From Ulvibacterium sp965228935 (GTDB lineage Bacteria > Bacteroidota > Bacteroidia > Flavobacteriales > Flavobacteriaceae), in NCBI RefSeq assembly GCF_965228935.1, contig NZ_OZ245846.1, positions 2,542,001 to 2,606,000 on the forward strand: DNA of 64,000 nucleotides, written 5' to 3'. Every line of letters begins with the position of its first letter. The first letter of the stretch is position 1. Below are positions 42,287 through 51,442 of the stretch, piece by piece. A model generated the notes under the pieces. It was given only the letters and a program-made list of their open reading frames with translations, was not told the DNA's origin and did not search any database. The position numbers and the translations under genes were made by a program.

Positions 42287-43015
42287 TTATTTTGTAGCAA
42301 CATAAATAGAGGCGACACCAAATGTTTGGGGTTCGTTCGCTACATCTATAAACCCCGTTTTGCGTAAAATATTGTTGAAGTCCGCACCATGTGGAAAAAC
42401 CGATGCGGATTTGGACAAATAGGAGTATGCGGATTTATCCTTGGAGAAGAGTTTGCCTATGGCGGGAAGCATATATTTGCAATAGAAATGGTACCCCTGT
42501 TTAAAAGGTGTTTTGCTAGGAACTGCGGTCTCCAGCACCACAAAAGTACCCGATGGTCTTAGAACACGATGGATTTCCATTAACCCTTTTTCCAAAGTCT
42601 CAAAATTGCGTACTCCGAAGGCTACCGTTACCGCATCGAATGAGTTATCGGGAAAGGGAAGATTTTCACTATCCCCAACGGTCATCTCAACGGTGTTCCC
42701 CAGACCTTTTGCATCTACCTTTTTTTGGCCTACCTCCAACATGCCTTGGGAAATGTCTAGACCTATAATTTTAGAGGCTCCCGTTTTCACCAAGCTAATT
42801 GCCAAATCACCGGTTCCCGTGGCAATATCCAGAATTTGGACAGGTTTTTTTTCCTGCAGGATCCGTACGACCCGTTTTCTCCATTTGATATCCAATCCAA
42901 AGGAAATGACCCTATTTAGACCATCATAGTTTTTGGAAATGGTATCGAACATTTGTGTTACCTGCTCCTTTTTTCCGGAACCGGAATCGGAATATGGCGT
43001 AATTTTTTTCTGCAT
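42287..43015 (-). CDS. ubiE: Demethylmenaquinone methyltransferase
   Basis: 242 residues from the ATG at 43013-43015. A promoter-like TATATTTGC at 43031-43039 lies between this ATG and an earlier in-frame ATG at 43045, so the shorter start is chosen. It methylates demethylmenaquinone with SAM. Motifs: VQILDIATGTGDLAISLVKT, ENLPFPDNSFDAVTVAFGVR and MEIHRVLRPSGTFVVLET. The start MQKKITPYSDSGSGKKEQV is typical for Flavobacteriia. It precedes the PorT-like gene by 4 bases, a conserved order. Confidence 0.95.
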   Translation of the reverse strand: MQKKITPYSDSGSGKKEQVTQMFDTISKNYDGLNRVISFGLDIKWRKRVVRILQEKKPVQILDIATGTGDLAISLVKTGASKIIGLDISQGMLEVGQKKVDAKGLGNTVEMTVGDSENLPFPDNSFDAVTVAFGVRNFETLEKGLMEIHRVLRPSGTFVVLETAVPSKTPFKQGYHFYCKYMLPAIGKLFSKDKSAYSYLSKSASVFPHGADFNNILRKTGFIDVANEPQTFGVASIYVATK

Positions 43016-43030
43016 TCCATGCAATTTTCG

Positions 43031-43039
43031 GCAAATATA
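43031..43039 (-). promoter_or_regulatory. -7 element that decides the ubiE start
   Basis: TATATTTGC on the minus strand fits TAnnTTTG. It lies 16 bases upstream of the ATG at 43015 and inside the longer alternative reading, which therefore is unlikely to be translated. Confidence 0.55.
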
Positions 43040-43144
43040 GCGCATACGGTTCAGGTGACTCTATTTAGGACCCTCAATACAGGCAAATGAACTTATTTTG
43101 GGTACTTGGGGCTTTATTATGATCGGCAACACAATTAATTTGTG

Positions 43145-43153
43145 TAATTTTGC
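43145..43153 (+). promoter_or_regulatory. -7 promoter element upstream of trkA
   Basis: TAATTTTGC fits TAnnTTTG and lies 113 bases upstream of the trkA ATG, giving a leader of about 100 bases. No clear -33 box. Confidence 0.4.
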
Positions 43154-43265
43154 ACCTCAGAATTGGCAAGTAAGTTGTACAGATGTATTGGCACTCAAAG
43201 TGTTATTTCTTTCGATCAGTAGATTTTAGGTTTTATTCTTGCCCATGACAACAATATCCGATTAA

Positions 43266-44615
43266 ATGAAAATCATAATTGCAGGAGCTGGTGAAGTAGG
43301 CTTTCATTTAGCAAAACTTCTTTCGTACGAATCCCAGGACATTACCCTCATAGACACCCATAAGGAAAGCCTTGTCTATGCGGATAACCACTTGGATATA
43401 CGCGTACTAAGGGGAGATGCCACTTCCATAACCGTTTTGCGGGACGCAAAAGTTGAAAATTCGGATTTGGTCATCGGGGTTACTTCCTCCGAGACCACCA
43501 ATTTAACCCTTTGTATGTTGGCGAAGCAGTTGGGAAGTAAACGAACCATCGCCCGGATTTCCAATACCGAATTCGTAGACAATAGGGAAATCATCAGGTT
43601 TTCCGACTTGGGAATCGATGAGCTGATTTCTCCTGAAGAACTGGCAGCTGCTGAAATACAACTTTTGTTGAATAAATCCGCGTTTAATGACACCTATGAA
43701 TTTGAAGATGGCAAGTTGATTATGATCGGGGTGTCCCTGAGCAAAACAGCGCCTTTTGTTGGAAAAATGGTAAAGGAGGCCGCTAAGATTTTCCCCGAAC
43801 TTCATTTTATGCCCATAGCCCTACAGCGTCTAGGCACACAGTTTACCGTTATACCCAGGGGGGATACCGTTTTTAAGGAAGGGGACCAGGTCTATTTCAT
43901 TACGGTCAAGGAGGGGGTGGACGAATTATATAAGCTTACGGGAAAGAAAAAAGCGGATATTAAAAATGTGATGATTTTAGGTGGAAGTAAAGTAGGTTTT
44001 AAAGCGGCCCGCGACCTTTGTGCCAAAAAATTCAATGTAAAGCTTATTGAAAAAAGTAAGGAAAAGGCCTTTGATTTGGCCGATGATCTACCCAATGCCC
44101 TGGTCATCAATGGGGATGGTCGCAATGTTGAGCTGTTGGAAGAGGAGAGTCTGGATTCCATGGATGCCTTTATTGCGGTTACGGGAAATTCCGAGACGAA
44201 TATCATGTCTTGCCTGGTCGCCAAGTCCAAGCGCATAAAAAAGACCATCGCATTAGTGGAGAATATGGACTATTTTCAACTTTCCCACTCCATAGGCATT
44301 GATACGTTAATCAATAAAAAGCTCTTGGCTGCAAATAATATCTTCCGATATATTCGGAAGGGAGAGGTCGTAGCCTTGATGCGTCTCAATAACCTAAATG
44401 CGGAAATACTGGAATTTGTGGTAAAAGCGGATTCCAAGGTGACCGGAAGCGTTATACGCGAACTGGATTTTCCAAAATCGGCTACGATTGGGGGTGTCGT
44501 TAGGAACGGGGAAGGTATTATTGCCTTGGGGGGCTTTAAAATCCAGGAAGGCGACCGTGTTGTGGTATGTTGCCTACCCGATGTAATTCCCAGAATAGAA
44601 AGATTGTTCCTGTAA
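43266..44615 (+). CDS. trkA: Trk potassium uptake system regulatory subunit TrkA
   Basis: 449 residues, usual length. It has two tandem RCK units, each with an NAD-binding Rossmann motif: IIIAGAGEVGFHLAKLL near residue 3 and VMILGGSKVGFKAARDL near residue 235. Acidic beta-2 ends (TLIDTHKESL, KLIEKSKEK) bind the ribose. TrkC-like domains follow each. It gates the TrkH channel in response to nucleotides. Its TAA overlaps the ATG of trkH by one base (TAATG), which implies coupling. Confidence 0.95.
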   Translation: MKIIIAGAGEVGFHLAKLLSYESQDITLIDTHKESLVYADNHLDIRVLRGDATSITVLRDAKVENSDLVIGVTSSETTNLTLCMLAKQLGSKRTIARISNTEFVDNREIIRFSDLGIDELISPEELAAAEIQLLLNKSAFNDTYEFEDGKLIMIGVSLSKTAPFVGKMVKEAAKIFPELHFMPIALQRLGTQFTVIPRGDTVFKEGDQVYFITVKEGVDELYKLTGKKKADIKNVMILGGSKVGFKAARDLCAKKFNVKLIEKSKEKAFDLADDLPNALVINGDGRNVELLEEESLDSMDAFIAVTGNSETNIMSCLVAKSKRIKKTIALVENMDYFQLSHSIGIDTLINKKLLAANNIFRYIRKGEVVALMRLNNLNAEILEFVVKADSKVTGSVIRELDFPKSATIGGVVRNGEGIIALGGFKIQEGDRVVVCCLPDVIPRIERLFL

Positions 44616-46105
44616 TGACCCTTAACTCCAGAATTATATTCCACTTGATGGGACTGCTGTTGGTCTGCAACGGTGGATTTATGCTTTTGGCCGCTTTGGT
44701 AAGCGGTATTTATGATGATGGGGTTACCTTGGAAATTACCACGGCGGCCATTTCCACAATGTTCGGAGGGGTGTTTGCCATGTTTTACACCAGAGGACAT
44801 AAAAAGGAGGTAAAACGTAAGGAAGGTTATATCATTGTTACTTTTGGATGGATCGTGATGTCCATCTCCGGAATGTTACCCTATATCTTTTCCGGGGCCA
44901 TCCCCGGAGTAACCAATGCTTTCTTTGAGACCATATCCGGCTATACCACTACAGGCGCATCTATTTTGGAAGATATAGAGTCCTTGCCCAAGGGCATTCT
45001 TTTTTGGCGTAGCCTTACCCACTGGATCGGAGGAATGGGAATTATTGTTCTGGCCATAGCCATACTACCGCTTTTGGGAATCGGGGGAATGCAATTGTTC
45101 GCTGCCGAGGCCCCTGGCCCCAACGCCGATAAATTGCACCCTCGGATTACGGATACGGCAAAACGACTATGGTTGATTTATTTTGGGTATACCGCCGCAG
45201 AGACGCTTTTGTTAAAACTGGCCGGGATGTCCTTTTTCGATGCCATAAACCATGCCATGGCTACCTTGTCCACAGGCGGTTTTTCCACTAAGAATGCAAG
45301 TCTTGCCTACTGGAACGATCAGCCTTTGATCCAATATATCGTAATTTTCTTTATGTTTCTGGCTGGCTCCAACTTTGTATTGAGCTATTTCGCCTTTAAG
45401 GGAAAAGTGCTAAGGGTAATTAAGGACGAGGAATTTAAGTTCTACGCGGCGTTCATTTTTGTCTTTATGATTATAGCCGCTTTGGTGGTGTATTTTAAGG
45501 CGAATGTTCCTATATCGGACTATCACCCCATGGTTTTTGGCGAAGGTGAAAGTGCGTTTCGGCATGCTTTGTTCCAGGTCATAGCCGTGGTTACCACTAC
45601 GGGTTTTGTTTCTGCGGATTTTACGGCCTGGACGCCTTTTTTGACGATTTTCTTTTTTGGGTTGATGTTTTTGGGTGGATCGGCGGGTTCCACGGCGGGA
45701 GGAATTAAGGTAATGCGGCATCTGCTCATTATTAAAAACGGTTTGTTGGAATTTAAGCGGACCTTGCATATGAATGCCATAATCCCGGTACGCTACAATA
45801 ATAAGACCGTCAGTGAGCATATTGTATACAACATCATAGCCTTTTTTGTACTTTACATGTTATTGTTCGTAATAGGAGCTTTGGTCTTGGGAGCCGTGGG
45901 ATTGGATTTTGTCTCCGCCATTGGAGGGGCGGCCTCTTCCTTGGGTAATGTAGGACCGGCCTTGGGCAGTCTTAATCCGGTCAGTAATTTTAATAGCCTG
46001 CCCGATGCAGGTAAATGGTGGTGTGGTTTTTTAATGCTTGCCGGTCGATTGGAACTCTTCACCGTATTGATTTTATTGACTCCTTATTTTTGGAAGCGGA
46101 TTTGA
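44615..46105 (+). CDS. trkH: Trk potassium uptake system membrane subunit TrkH
   Basis: 496 residues from the ATG at 44615. Membrane potassium transporter with four pore loops: SGYTTTGASILEDI, ATLSTGGFSTKNASL, VTTTGFVSADFTAW and SSLGNVGPALGSL, each with the filter glycine. Helices such as FHLMGLLLVCNGGFMLLAAL and IIVLAIAILPLLGIGGM surround them. It takes up K+ together with TrkA at the cytoplasmic face. An alternative start 48 bases upstream would overlap trkA further and is less likely. Confidence 0.95.
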   Translation: MTLNSRIIFHLMGLLLVCNGGFMLLAALVSGIYDDGVTLEITTAAISTMFGGVFAMFYTRGHKKEVKRKEGYIIVTFGWIVMSISGMLPYIFSGAIPGVTNAFFETISGYTTTGASILEDIESLPKGILFWRSLTHWIGGMGIIVLAIAILPLLGIGGMQLFAAEAPGPNADKLHPRITDTAKRLWLIYFGYTAAETLLLKLAGMSFFDAINHAMATLSTGGFSTKNASLAYWNDQPLIQYIVIFFMFLAGSNFVLSYFAFKGKVLRVIKDEEFKFYAAFIFVFMIIAALVVYFKANVPISDYHPMVFGEGESAFRHALFQVIAVVTTTGFVSADFTAWTPFLTIFFFGLMFLGGSAGSTAGGIKVMRHLLIIKNGLLEFKRTLHMNAIIPVRYNNKTVSEHIVYNIIAFFVLYMLLFVIGALVLGAVGLDFVSAIGGAASSLGNVGPALGSLNPVSNFNSLPDAGKWWCGFLMLAGRLELFTVLILLTPYFWKRI

Positions 46106-46198
46106 AATAAACTTCCCAGGCTTTTTTTGTGGTATGGCGTTTTACCAAAATTCTGTACCTTCATTTACAGGCGAAGATGCCGTTCGTTTGTGCATATT

Positions 46199-46537
46199 AT
46201 GTATCCGAAGATTTATCTATATAAACGTATAAAGGATGCCAAGATTCTTATAGATCGGCACTTTTCCGACCCTATTAAACTTAATGATATTTCCGAAAGC
46301 GTGTATTTATCAAAGTATCACTTCTTAAGGCTGTTCAAAGAGGCCTATGGTACTACGCCCCACCAATATTTGAAACGCAAACGAATTGAAAAGGCCAAGG
46401 AGCTCCTTGGAAGAGGCTTACCGGTCAACGAGGTATGTATACAGGTAGGTTTTGAAAGTATACCCTCCTTTTCCAACCTTTTTAAACGGGAAACCTCGTT
46501 TACGCCCTCTGAATTCAGAAGGCATAATGGTAAATAG
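46199..46537 (+). CDS. Short AraC-type DNA-binding protein
   Basis: 112 residues from the ATG at 46199. It is little more than the AraC helix-turn-helix pair: PIKLNDISESVYLSKYHFLR and LPVNEVCIQVGFESIPSFSN, then LFKRETSFTPSEFRRHN. The N-terminal sensor domain of AraC proteins is missing, so it may act as a stand-alone DNA-binding unit like SoxS/MarA. It starts the plus-strand run with the DoxX-like and ABM genes (51-base gap) and may control it. Confidence 0.85.
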   Translation: MYPKIYLYKRIKDAKILIDRHFSDPIKLNDISESVYLSKYHFLRLFKEAYGTTPHQYLKRKRIEKAKELLGRGLPVNEVCIQVGFESIPSFSNLFKRETSFTPSEFRRHNGK

Positions 46538-46588
46538 CAATTTTCGATACGTTTTTTCGCCCAACAGCGTGCATTTTTGTAAAAAACC

Positions 46589-46939
46589 ATGAAATTGCTG
46601 TACAAAATCAACCTGATTTTACTCATCGTATTAAGTCTCGCCACCGGGGTATTCAAGATACTTCAACAAGAAGCGGACATTGAACTTTTTAAGGTATTGG
46701 GTATGACCGCCTCATTCACGGCCGGATTAGGTATAATGCAGGTAGTCGGGGGAGTATTGTTGGTTTTTACCCAAATCAGGAAATATGGGGCCTTACTTAT
46801 GATGGCCACCTTTGTGCTTGCCACCACTGCCGTGTTTATGAACGGGATGATAGTTTTCGGAACAGTATCTTTGCTTTTCATCCTTATGGCTTGTTGGGTA
46901 TATTTTGTAGAAAACAGGAAAAGTAAACAAAAACAATAG
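46589..46939 (+). CDS. DoxX-like small membrane protein
   Basis: 116 residues with four predicted membrane segments: INLILLIVLSLATGVFKIL, FTAGLGIMQVVGGVLLVF, YGALLMMATFVLATTAVFM and GTVSLLFILMACWVYFV. The arrangement matches DoxX/DoxD-like proteins. Some family members associate with quinone or thiol metabolism, but the function here is unknown. The stop codon is two bases before the ATG of the ABM gene, so the two are coupled. Confidence 0.8.
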   Translation: MKLLYKINLILLIVLSLATGVFKILQQEADIELFKVLGMTASFTAGLGIMQVVGGVLLVFTQIRKYGALLMMATFVLATTAVFMNGMIVFGTVSLLFILMACWVYFVENRKSKQKQ

Positions 46940-46941
46940 TT

Positions 46942-47241
46942 ATGGCATATTATGTAATTACAAGGACAATCTTGGAAGATCACTCATCCAAGGATGCCGT
47001 TCTTGCCATGTCCAAGGAGTCCGCTAAGATTTTTAGGAAACAACCAGGATTGGTTGAAATGAAATCGTTGATAGCGGAGAACGAAACCCATTTATCCACC
47101 TATCTGGTGTGGGAGGATCAACAATCCCATTTATCTTGTATGGAAAGCAAGGACTTTGATGAGGTGACCGTACAATGGACTGCCTTTATGAAGGAAGGCA
47201 AGATTAAGTTTGAGTTGGAAACGTATCAGCTTGTTGAATAA
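46942..47241 (+). CDS. Antibiotic biosynthesis monooxygenase (ABM)-fold protein
   Basis: 99 residues. ABM-type ferredoxin-like fold: AYYVITRTILEDHSSKDAVL, MSKESAKIFRKQPGLVEMKS and HLSTYLVWEDQQSHLSCMES. It may be a quinol or small aromatic monooxygenase, or a haem-related enzyme, and nothing here decides. It follows the DoxX-like gene by 2 bases and shares the AraC-type regulator's strand. A second ABM gene lies at 10003-10299. Confidence 0.82.
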   Translation: MAYYVITRTILEDHSSKDAVLAMSKESAKIFRKQPGLVEMKSLIAENETHLSTYLVWEDQQSHLSCMESKDFDEVTVQWTAFMKEGKIKFELETYQLVE

Positions 47242-47339
47242 GCCTCAAATCTTTGAATCCATTGTGGGACTAATGCTGGTTTGACCAACATATGGGTTAG
47301 GGAAGGGCATGATGGCCTTAAGTAAGGGCTCTGAATTAT

Positions 47340-48143
47340 TTAGTCTAGCACCATGACCGTAGTATCCGGGTCTACCAAACTTTGAAAACGTTTCAGTACC
47401 TCCCGATTTTTGATTTCATAATGCATAGGGATTACTTTTTGAGGTTTGATCTGGTTTACGATACGGGCGGCCTCTTCCTCGTTCATAGTAAGATTGTCCC
47501 CTCCGATGGGTACCAGGGCAACCCCAATGTCCGTTAACCCTTTTATTTCAGGAATGTAGTCCGTGTCACCGGCATGGTATATTCTTAGGCCTCCCCCTAA
47601 GGTTAGGACAAAACCAATGTTTTCTTTTGATTTAGGATGAGCCTTTATCCATAGAAAAACCGATTTCGTATTGTAGGCCGCAGTGGCCGTTATATCAAGA
47701 TCTTCAAATTTGAGGACATCTTTGGGCCTCATTATCCTTATATGACGGTTATACTCTTTTAGTTTTTTTGAAACTCCCTTGGAACAAATAATTTTTGTTT
47801 CCGATTGAATAACCTTTTCTATATCCTTAATGGAAAAGTGGTCAGGGTGGGAATGGGTAATCAATATATAGTCTGCTTTTTCGGTGGTTTCTATTCCAAC
47901 CGGGTCAATATAAATAACCTTGTTCTTTGTTTTAAGTTGAAAACTGGAAGGGAAGAAATGGGATTTGTTTACCTTGATCGTTCCCCAGGTAGACAATACC
48001 GTATTTTCCCCGATATCGATTTGTTGGAGTGTTGGATTTCTTTTTTCGCTGATAGATACTTTAACCATGGTACAACTTTGAACGAGTATAATTATGGGCA
48101 TAAACAGCATAAAGGAAACTCGTATGCTTATTTCCAATTTCAT
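47340..48143 (-). CDS. MBL-fold metal-dependent hydrolase lipoprotein
   Basis: 267 residues with lipoprotein signal (MPIIILVQSC). Metal-binding motif ILITHSHPDHFSIKDIEKV (HxHxDH) near residue 95, then RIYHAGDTDYIPEIKGL with the bridging Asp and PQKVIPMHYEIKNREV with the last His. This is the UPF0173/L-ascorbate-6-phosphate lactonase-like branch of metallo-beta-lactamase fold hydrolases. The envelope location is unusual for the branch. The substrate is unknown. Confidence 0.85.
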   Translation of the reverse strand: MKLEISIRVSFMLFMPIIILVQSCTMVKVSISEKRNPTLQQIDIGENTVLSTWGTIKVNKSHFFPSSFQLKTKNKVIYIDPVGIETTEKADYILITHSHPDHFSIKDIEKVIQSETKIICSKGVSKKLKEYNRHIRIMRPKDVLKFEDLDITATAAYNTKSVFLWIKAHPKSKENIGFVLTLGGGLRIYHAGDTDYIPEIKGLTDIGVALVPIGGDNLTMNEEEAARIVNQIKPQKVIPMHYEIKNREVLKRFQSLVDPDTTVMVLD

Positions 48144-48299
48144 TTTAATTTAAAAACCAAAACTAAATCCAAGGATAATCATGTACCATGACCATAATCA
48201 TTTTAGGAAAAAATAATAGTGTTGTAATATGTGAAGGGAAATGGGTATTCCCTAGCTTTTGACCCGATTTTGATTTCTCGCTTTCTATTAGGGTACAAA

Positions 48300-48328
48300 A
48301 AACCCCTCCTTGATTCAAGGAGGGGTTT
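48300..48328 (-). terminator. Strong terminator downstream of the aminotransferase gene
   Basis: 48300-48312 pairs with 48316-48328 in a perfect 13-bp stem (core CCCCTCCTTG/CAAGGAGGGG) with a three-base loop. It lies 20 bases after the aminotransferase stop codon. Confidence 0.8.
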
Positions 48329-48348
48329 CATCCAAACAGGATTTTATT

Positions 48349-49533
48349 TTAAACGACTGCCTTGATCCGTCCTACCGCTTCCCGAATCTCATCCTCAGAG
48401 GCGGCATAGGAAATACGGATACAATTGGGATTGCCAAAAGCTTGCCCAGTAACGGTGGCAACATTGGCATGCTCCAAGAGATACAGGGCAAAATCGGATG
48501 CATTTTCAATTAAGGTTCCATTAAGCGTCTTTCCAAAAAAGTTGGAAATGTCCGGGAAGACATAAAAGGCACCTTCGGGTACGTTGAGCTTAAAACCGTC
48601 AATTTCCCCAAGAAGCCCAAGAATCAGGTCGCGTCGTTCATGAAACTTATCGATCATAAACTGGATCTTACTCACCGGTGCCTCCAGGGCGGTAATCGTT
48701 GCCCTTTGGGCAATGGCATTGGCCCCACTGGTATTTTGTCCCTGAAATTTGGTACAGGCCTTGGCGATCCAATCCGCTGCACCGATATAACCTATACGCC
48801 ATCCCGTCATGGCAAAGGCCTTGGAAACCCCATTTACGGTAATGGTACGATCGTACATCCCTTCAATGCCTGCAATGCTCACATGTCCCCCACGAAAATT
48901 GATATGCTCGTAAATTTCATCGGAGACCACATAAATATTGGGATGGTTCCGCAATACTTCGGCCAATCCTTCCAATTCTTCCAAACTATAGACCGAACCA
49001 CTGGGGTTGCAGGGCGAACTAAACCACAACATCTTGGTCTTAGGCGTAATGGCCGCTTCCAATTGTGCCGCGGTCATTTTAAAGTCCGTTTCAATACTTG
49101 TAGGCACTTCAACGGGAACCCCTTCGGCCAATTTCACGATATCGCTATAGCTTACCCAATACGGTGCCGGCAGTATTACCTCGTCACCTTTGTTCAGCAT
49201 ACACATGGCCACATTGGCCAAGGACTGTTTGGCTCCGGTGGAAACCACAATTTGGTTTAACCCATATTCCAGATTGTTGTCCCGCTTGAACTTATTGGAG
49301 ATGGCCTGTTTTAAATCGGCATACCCATCCACAGGAGAATAACTGCTATAGTTTTCGTCAATGGCATTCTTGGCCGCTTCCTTTATGAAGTCGGGGATGT
49401 TAAAATCCGGCTCGCCCAGGCTTAGGCCTATAATATCTTTTCCTTCATTTCGTAGTTCCCGAGCTTTTGCCGCCATAGCCAAGGTGGCCGAAGTAGACAT
49501 GCTGTTGATTCTTTCGGATAAATGGTTGCTCAT
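48349..49533 (-). CDS. PLP-dependent aminotransferase (aspartate aminotransferase type)
   Basis: 394 residues, family length. It transfers amino groups between aspartate or related amino acids and 2-oxoacids in the cytoplasm. Motifs: IGLSLGEPDFNIPDFIKE at the N-terminus, LWFSSPCNPSGSVYSLEEL, the PLP lysine in TVNGVSKAFAMTGWRIGYIG, and the C-terminal substrate-binding arginine in NCIRISYAASEDEI. Close to class Igamma AspB-type enzymes. It precedes the desaturase gene's end by 13 bases, same strand. Confidence 0.92.
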   Translation of the reverse strand: MSNHLSERINSMSTSATLAMAAKARELRNEGKDIIGLSLGEPDFNIPDFIKEAAKNAIDENYSSYSPVDGYADLKQAISNKFKRDNNLEYGLNQIVVSTGAKQSLANVAMCMLNKGDEVILPAPYWVSYSDIVKLAEGVPVEVPTSIETDFKMTAAQLEAAITPKTKMLWFSSPCNPSGSVYSLEELEGLAEVLRNHPNIYVVSDEIYEHINFRGGHVSIAGIEGMYDRTITVNGVSKAFAMTGWRIGYIGAADWIAKACTKFQGQNTSGANAIAQRATITALEAPVSKIQFMIDKFHERRDLILGLLGEIDGFKLNVPEGAFYVFPDISNFFGKTLNGTLIENASDFALYLLEHANVATVTGQAFGNPNCIRISYAASEDEIREAVGRIKAVV

Positions 49534-49546
49534 TTGCGATATGGAT

Positions 49547-50650
49547 TTACTGGTATTGTAGGGCAGGCCTTTTGCCTAATTCCTTTAAATGTTTAAAGTG
49601 CGAAATTATAGCTTTTCTGGTAGTTTTGTACTCGTTGTAGGGTAAATTAAATTCCTTCGCCGTCTGTTTCACAATTTTGGAAATTTTTGTGTAATGTATA
49701 TGGCTGATGTTGGGAAAAATATGATGCTCTACTTGGTGGTTCAATCCTCCTGTAAACCAGTTTACGATTTTGTTTTTTGTACCGAAATTCACTGTAGTGA
49801 AGAGTTGATGAATGGCCCAAGTGTTTTTCATGTTGCCACCTTCATCGGGGAGGGGAGTCTCCGCCTCGTCCACGATATGTGCCAATTGGAAGACCACGCT
49901 TAAAATTACTCCGGCCACATAATGCATGATGAAGAAGCCCAAAAGCACTTTCCACCAGGCAATATCAATAAAAACCAAGGGCAGGACGATCCATATGGTG
50001 ATGTAGATGATTTTTGTAATGACCAGGGTGCTCCAATTGATGACCGGATTCGGCAACTTGCCGTAACTGAGCTTTCGCTTCATGTAGCGATACATCTGCT
50101 GAAAATCCGTGGTAATGGCCCAATTAAAGGTCAATAGTCCATATAAAAAGATAGAATAGAAATGCTGGAATTTATGATGCTTTCGCCATTCCGAATGCCT
50201 CGAAAACCGTAAAATGCGTCCGGCATCCATATCTTCGTCATGGTCTTGGATATTGGTATAGGTATGATGAAGCACATTATGCTGTACCTGCCAATTGTAT
50301 ACGTTCCCGGCAAGGATATAAATACTGCCCCCCATCAATTTATTGACCCACTTTTTTCTGGAATAGGAGCCATGATTGCCATCGTGCATAACATTCATTC
50401 CTACCCCTGCCATACCAACTCCCATGATAATGGTCAATAAAAGGTTGGCCCAATTGGGCAGGCCTAGGGTGAGGATCAAAAAGTAGGGGGTAAGGAAGAG
50501 GGCGAACATAATGACCGTTTTAAGGTGTAATTGCCAGTTACCGGTCTTCTTGATTTTGTTTTCCACGAAGTAATCATTGACCCGCTTATTTAATGTACGG
50601 AAAAATTGGGCGGAGTCTTTTCTTGAAAATCGAATGGTCTTTTGGTTCAT
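49547..50650 (-). CDS. Membrane fatty acid desaturase
   Basis: 367 residues from the ATG at 50648-50650. The three His boxes of membrane-bound acyl desaturases are present: MHDGNHGSYSR, QHNVLHHTYTN and LNHQVEHHIFPNISHIH. Helical hydrophobic spans include FALFLTPYFLILTLGL and LLLTIIMGVGMAGVGM. It introduces a double bond in phospholipid acyl chains using O2 and electrons from ferredoxin or cytochrome b5-like partners. It is divergent from rsmG, with overlapping promoter elements. Confidence 0.92.
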   Translation of the reverse strand: MNQKTIRFSRKDSAQFFRTLNKRVNDYFVENKIKKTGNWQLHLKTVIMFALFLTPYFLILTLGLPNWANLLLTIIMGVGMAGVGMNVMHDGNHGSYSRKKWVNKLMGGSIYILAGNVYNWQVQHNVLHHTYTNIQDHDEDMDAGRILRFSRHSEWRKHHKFQHFYSIFLYGLLTFNWAITTDFQQMYRYMKRKLSYGKLPNPVINWSTLVITKIIYITIWIVLPLVFIDIAWWKVLLGFFIMHYVAGVILSVVFQLAHIVDEAETPLPDEGGNMKNTWAIHQLFTTVNFGTKNKIVNWFTGGLNHQVEHHIFPNISHIHYTKISKIVKQTAKEFNLPYNEYKTTRKAIISHFKHLKELGKRPALQYQ

Positions 50651-50741
50651 GTATTGCAATCTTTTGATAAATATAACGTAATTCCAAACTTAAATGGTCT
50701 AACCCGCCAAATAAAAGGAATCCTAACAGCATGTAATATAC

Positions 50742-50749
50742 TATTTTTG
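50742..50749 (+). promoter_or_regulatory. -7 element upstream of rsmG
   Basis: TATTTTTG fits TAnnTTTG and lies 19 bases upstream of the rsmG ATG. Confidence 0.45.
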
Positions 50750-50756
50750 ATGAAAT

Positions 50757-50765
50757 GCAAATGTA
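50757..50765 (-). promoter_or_regulatory. -7 element for the desaturase gene
   Basis: TACATTTGC on the minus strand fits TAnnTTTG, 106 bases upstream of the desaturase ATG. It sits 7 bases from the rsmG element, so the two divergent promoters could interfere. Confidence 0.45.
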
Positions 50766-50768
50766 CAT

Positions 50769-51416
50769 ATGACCGCTGAAATAGTATTCAAATATTTTCC
50801 CAATTTATCCGAGACCCAACAACAACAGTTTTTGTTGTTGGAAGAGCTCTATAAGGATTGGAACTTAAAAATCAATGTAGTCTCTAGAAAGGATATCGAT
50901 GAGTTGTACTTGAGACACGTACTCCATTCGTTGGGAATTGCCAAGGTTCAGAAATTTAAACCGGGAAGCACTATCCTGGATGTGGGTACGGGAGGTGGTT
51001 TTCCGGGAATTCCCTTGGCCATTCTTTTTCCCGAAGTTGATTTTACTTTAGTGGATTCGATCGGGAAAAAAATAAAGGTAGTCCGAGAAGTCGCGGAAGG
51101 TTTAGGATTAAAAAATGTTACCGTGGTAAATGAGCGTGTCGAGAATGTGGAGGAAACATTTGATTTCATCGTGAGCCGCGCAGTAGCGGCTATGCCCACT
51201 TTTGTACATTGGGTCAAGGGAAAAATAAAGAAAGAATCCAAACATGAAAGGCGAAATGGAATCTTATACCTTAAAGGGGGCGATCTTAAAGAAGAACTAA
51301 AGGGGTACAAAACCGTCCAGATTTTTGAATTGACCGATTATTTTGACGATGCATTTTTTGAAACCAAAAGGGTAGTGTATTTGCCTCAAAAACCTAAAAG
51401 TGATCTAAAACTGTAA
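50769..51416 (+). CDS. rsmG: 16S rRNA (guanine-527-N7)-methyltransferase RsmG
   Basis: 215 residues, family length. It methylates G527 of 16S rRNA with SAM, and loss can give low-level streptomycin resistance in other bacteria. Motifs: KDWNLKINVVSRKDIDELYL, LHSLGIAKVQKFKPGSTILD, the SAM loop DVGTGGGFPGIPLAILFPEV, and DFIVSRAVAAMPTFVHW. It stands alone on the plus strand between the desaturase and DJ-1 genes. Confidence 0.95.
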   Translation: MTAEIVFKYFPNLSETQQQQFLLLEELYKDWNLKINVVSRKDIDELYLRHVLHSLGIAKVQKFKPGSTILDVGTGGGFPGIPLAILFPEVDFTLVDSIGKKIKVVREVAEGLGLKNVTVVNERVENVEETFDFIVSRAVAAMPTFVHWVKGKIKKESKHERRNGILYLKGGDLKEELKGYKTVQIFELTDYFDDAFFETKRVVYLPQKPKSDLKL

Positions 51417-51442
51417 ATAGACAAAATCGAGATTTGCATACC

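Noticed and set aside
44276..44800. Minus-strand frame across the trkA-trkH junction
   Set aside because: Both trk genes are clear, and the minus frame has no domain.
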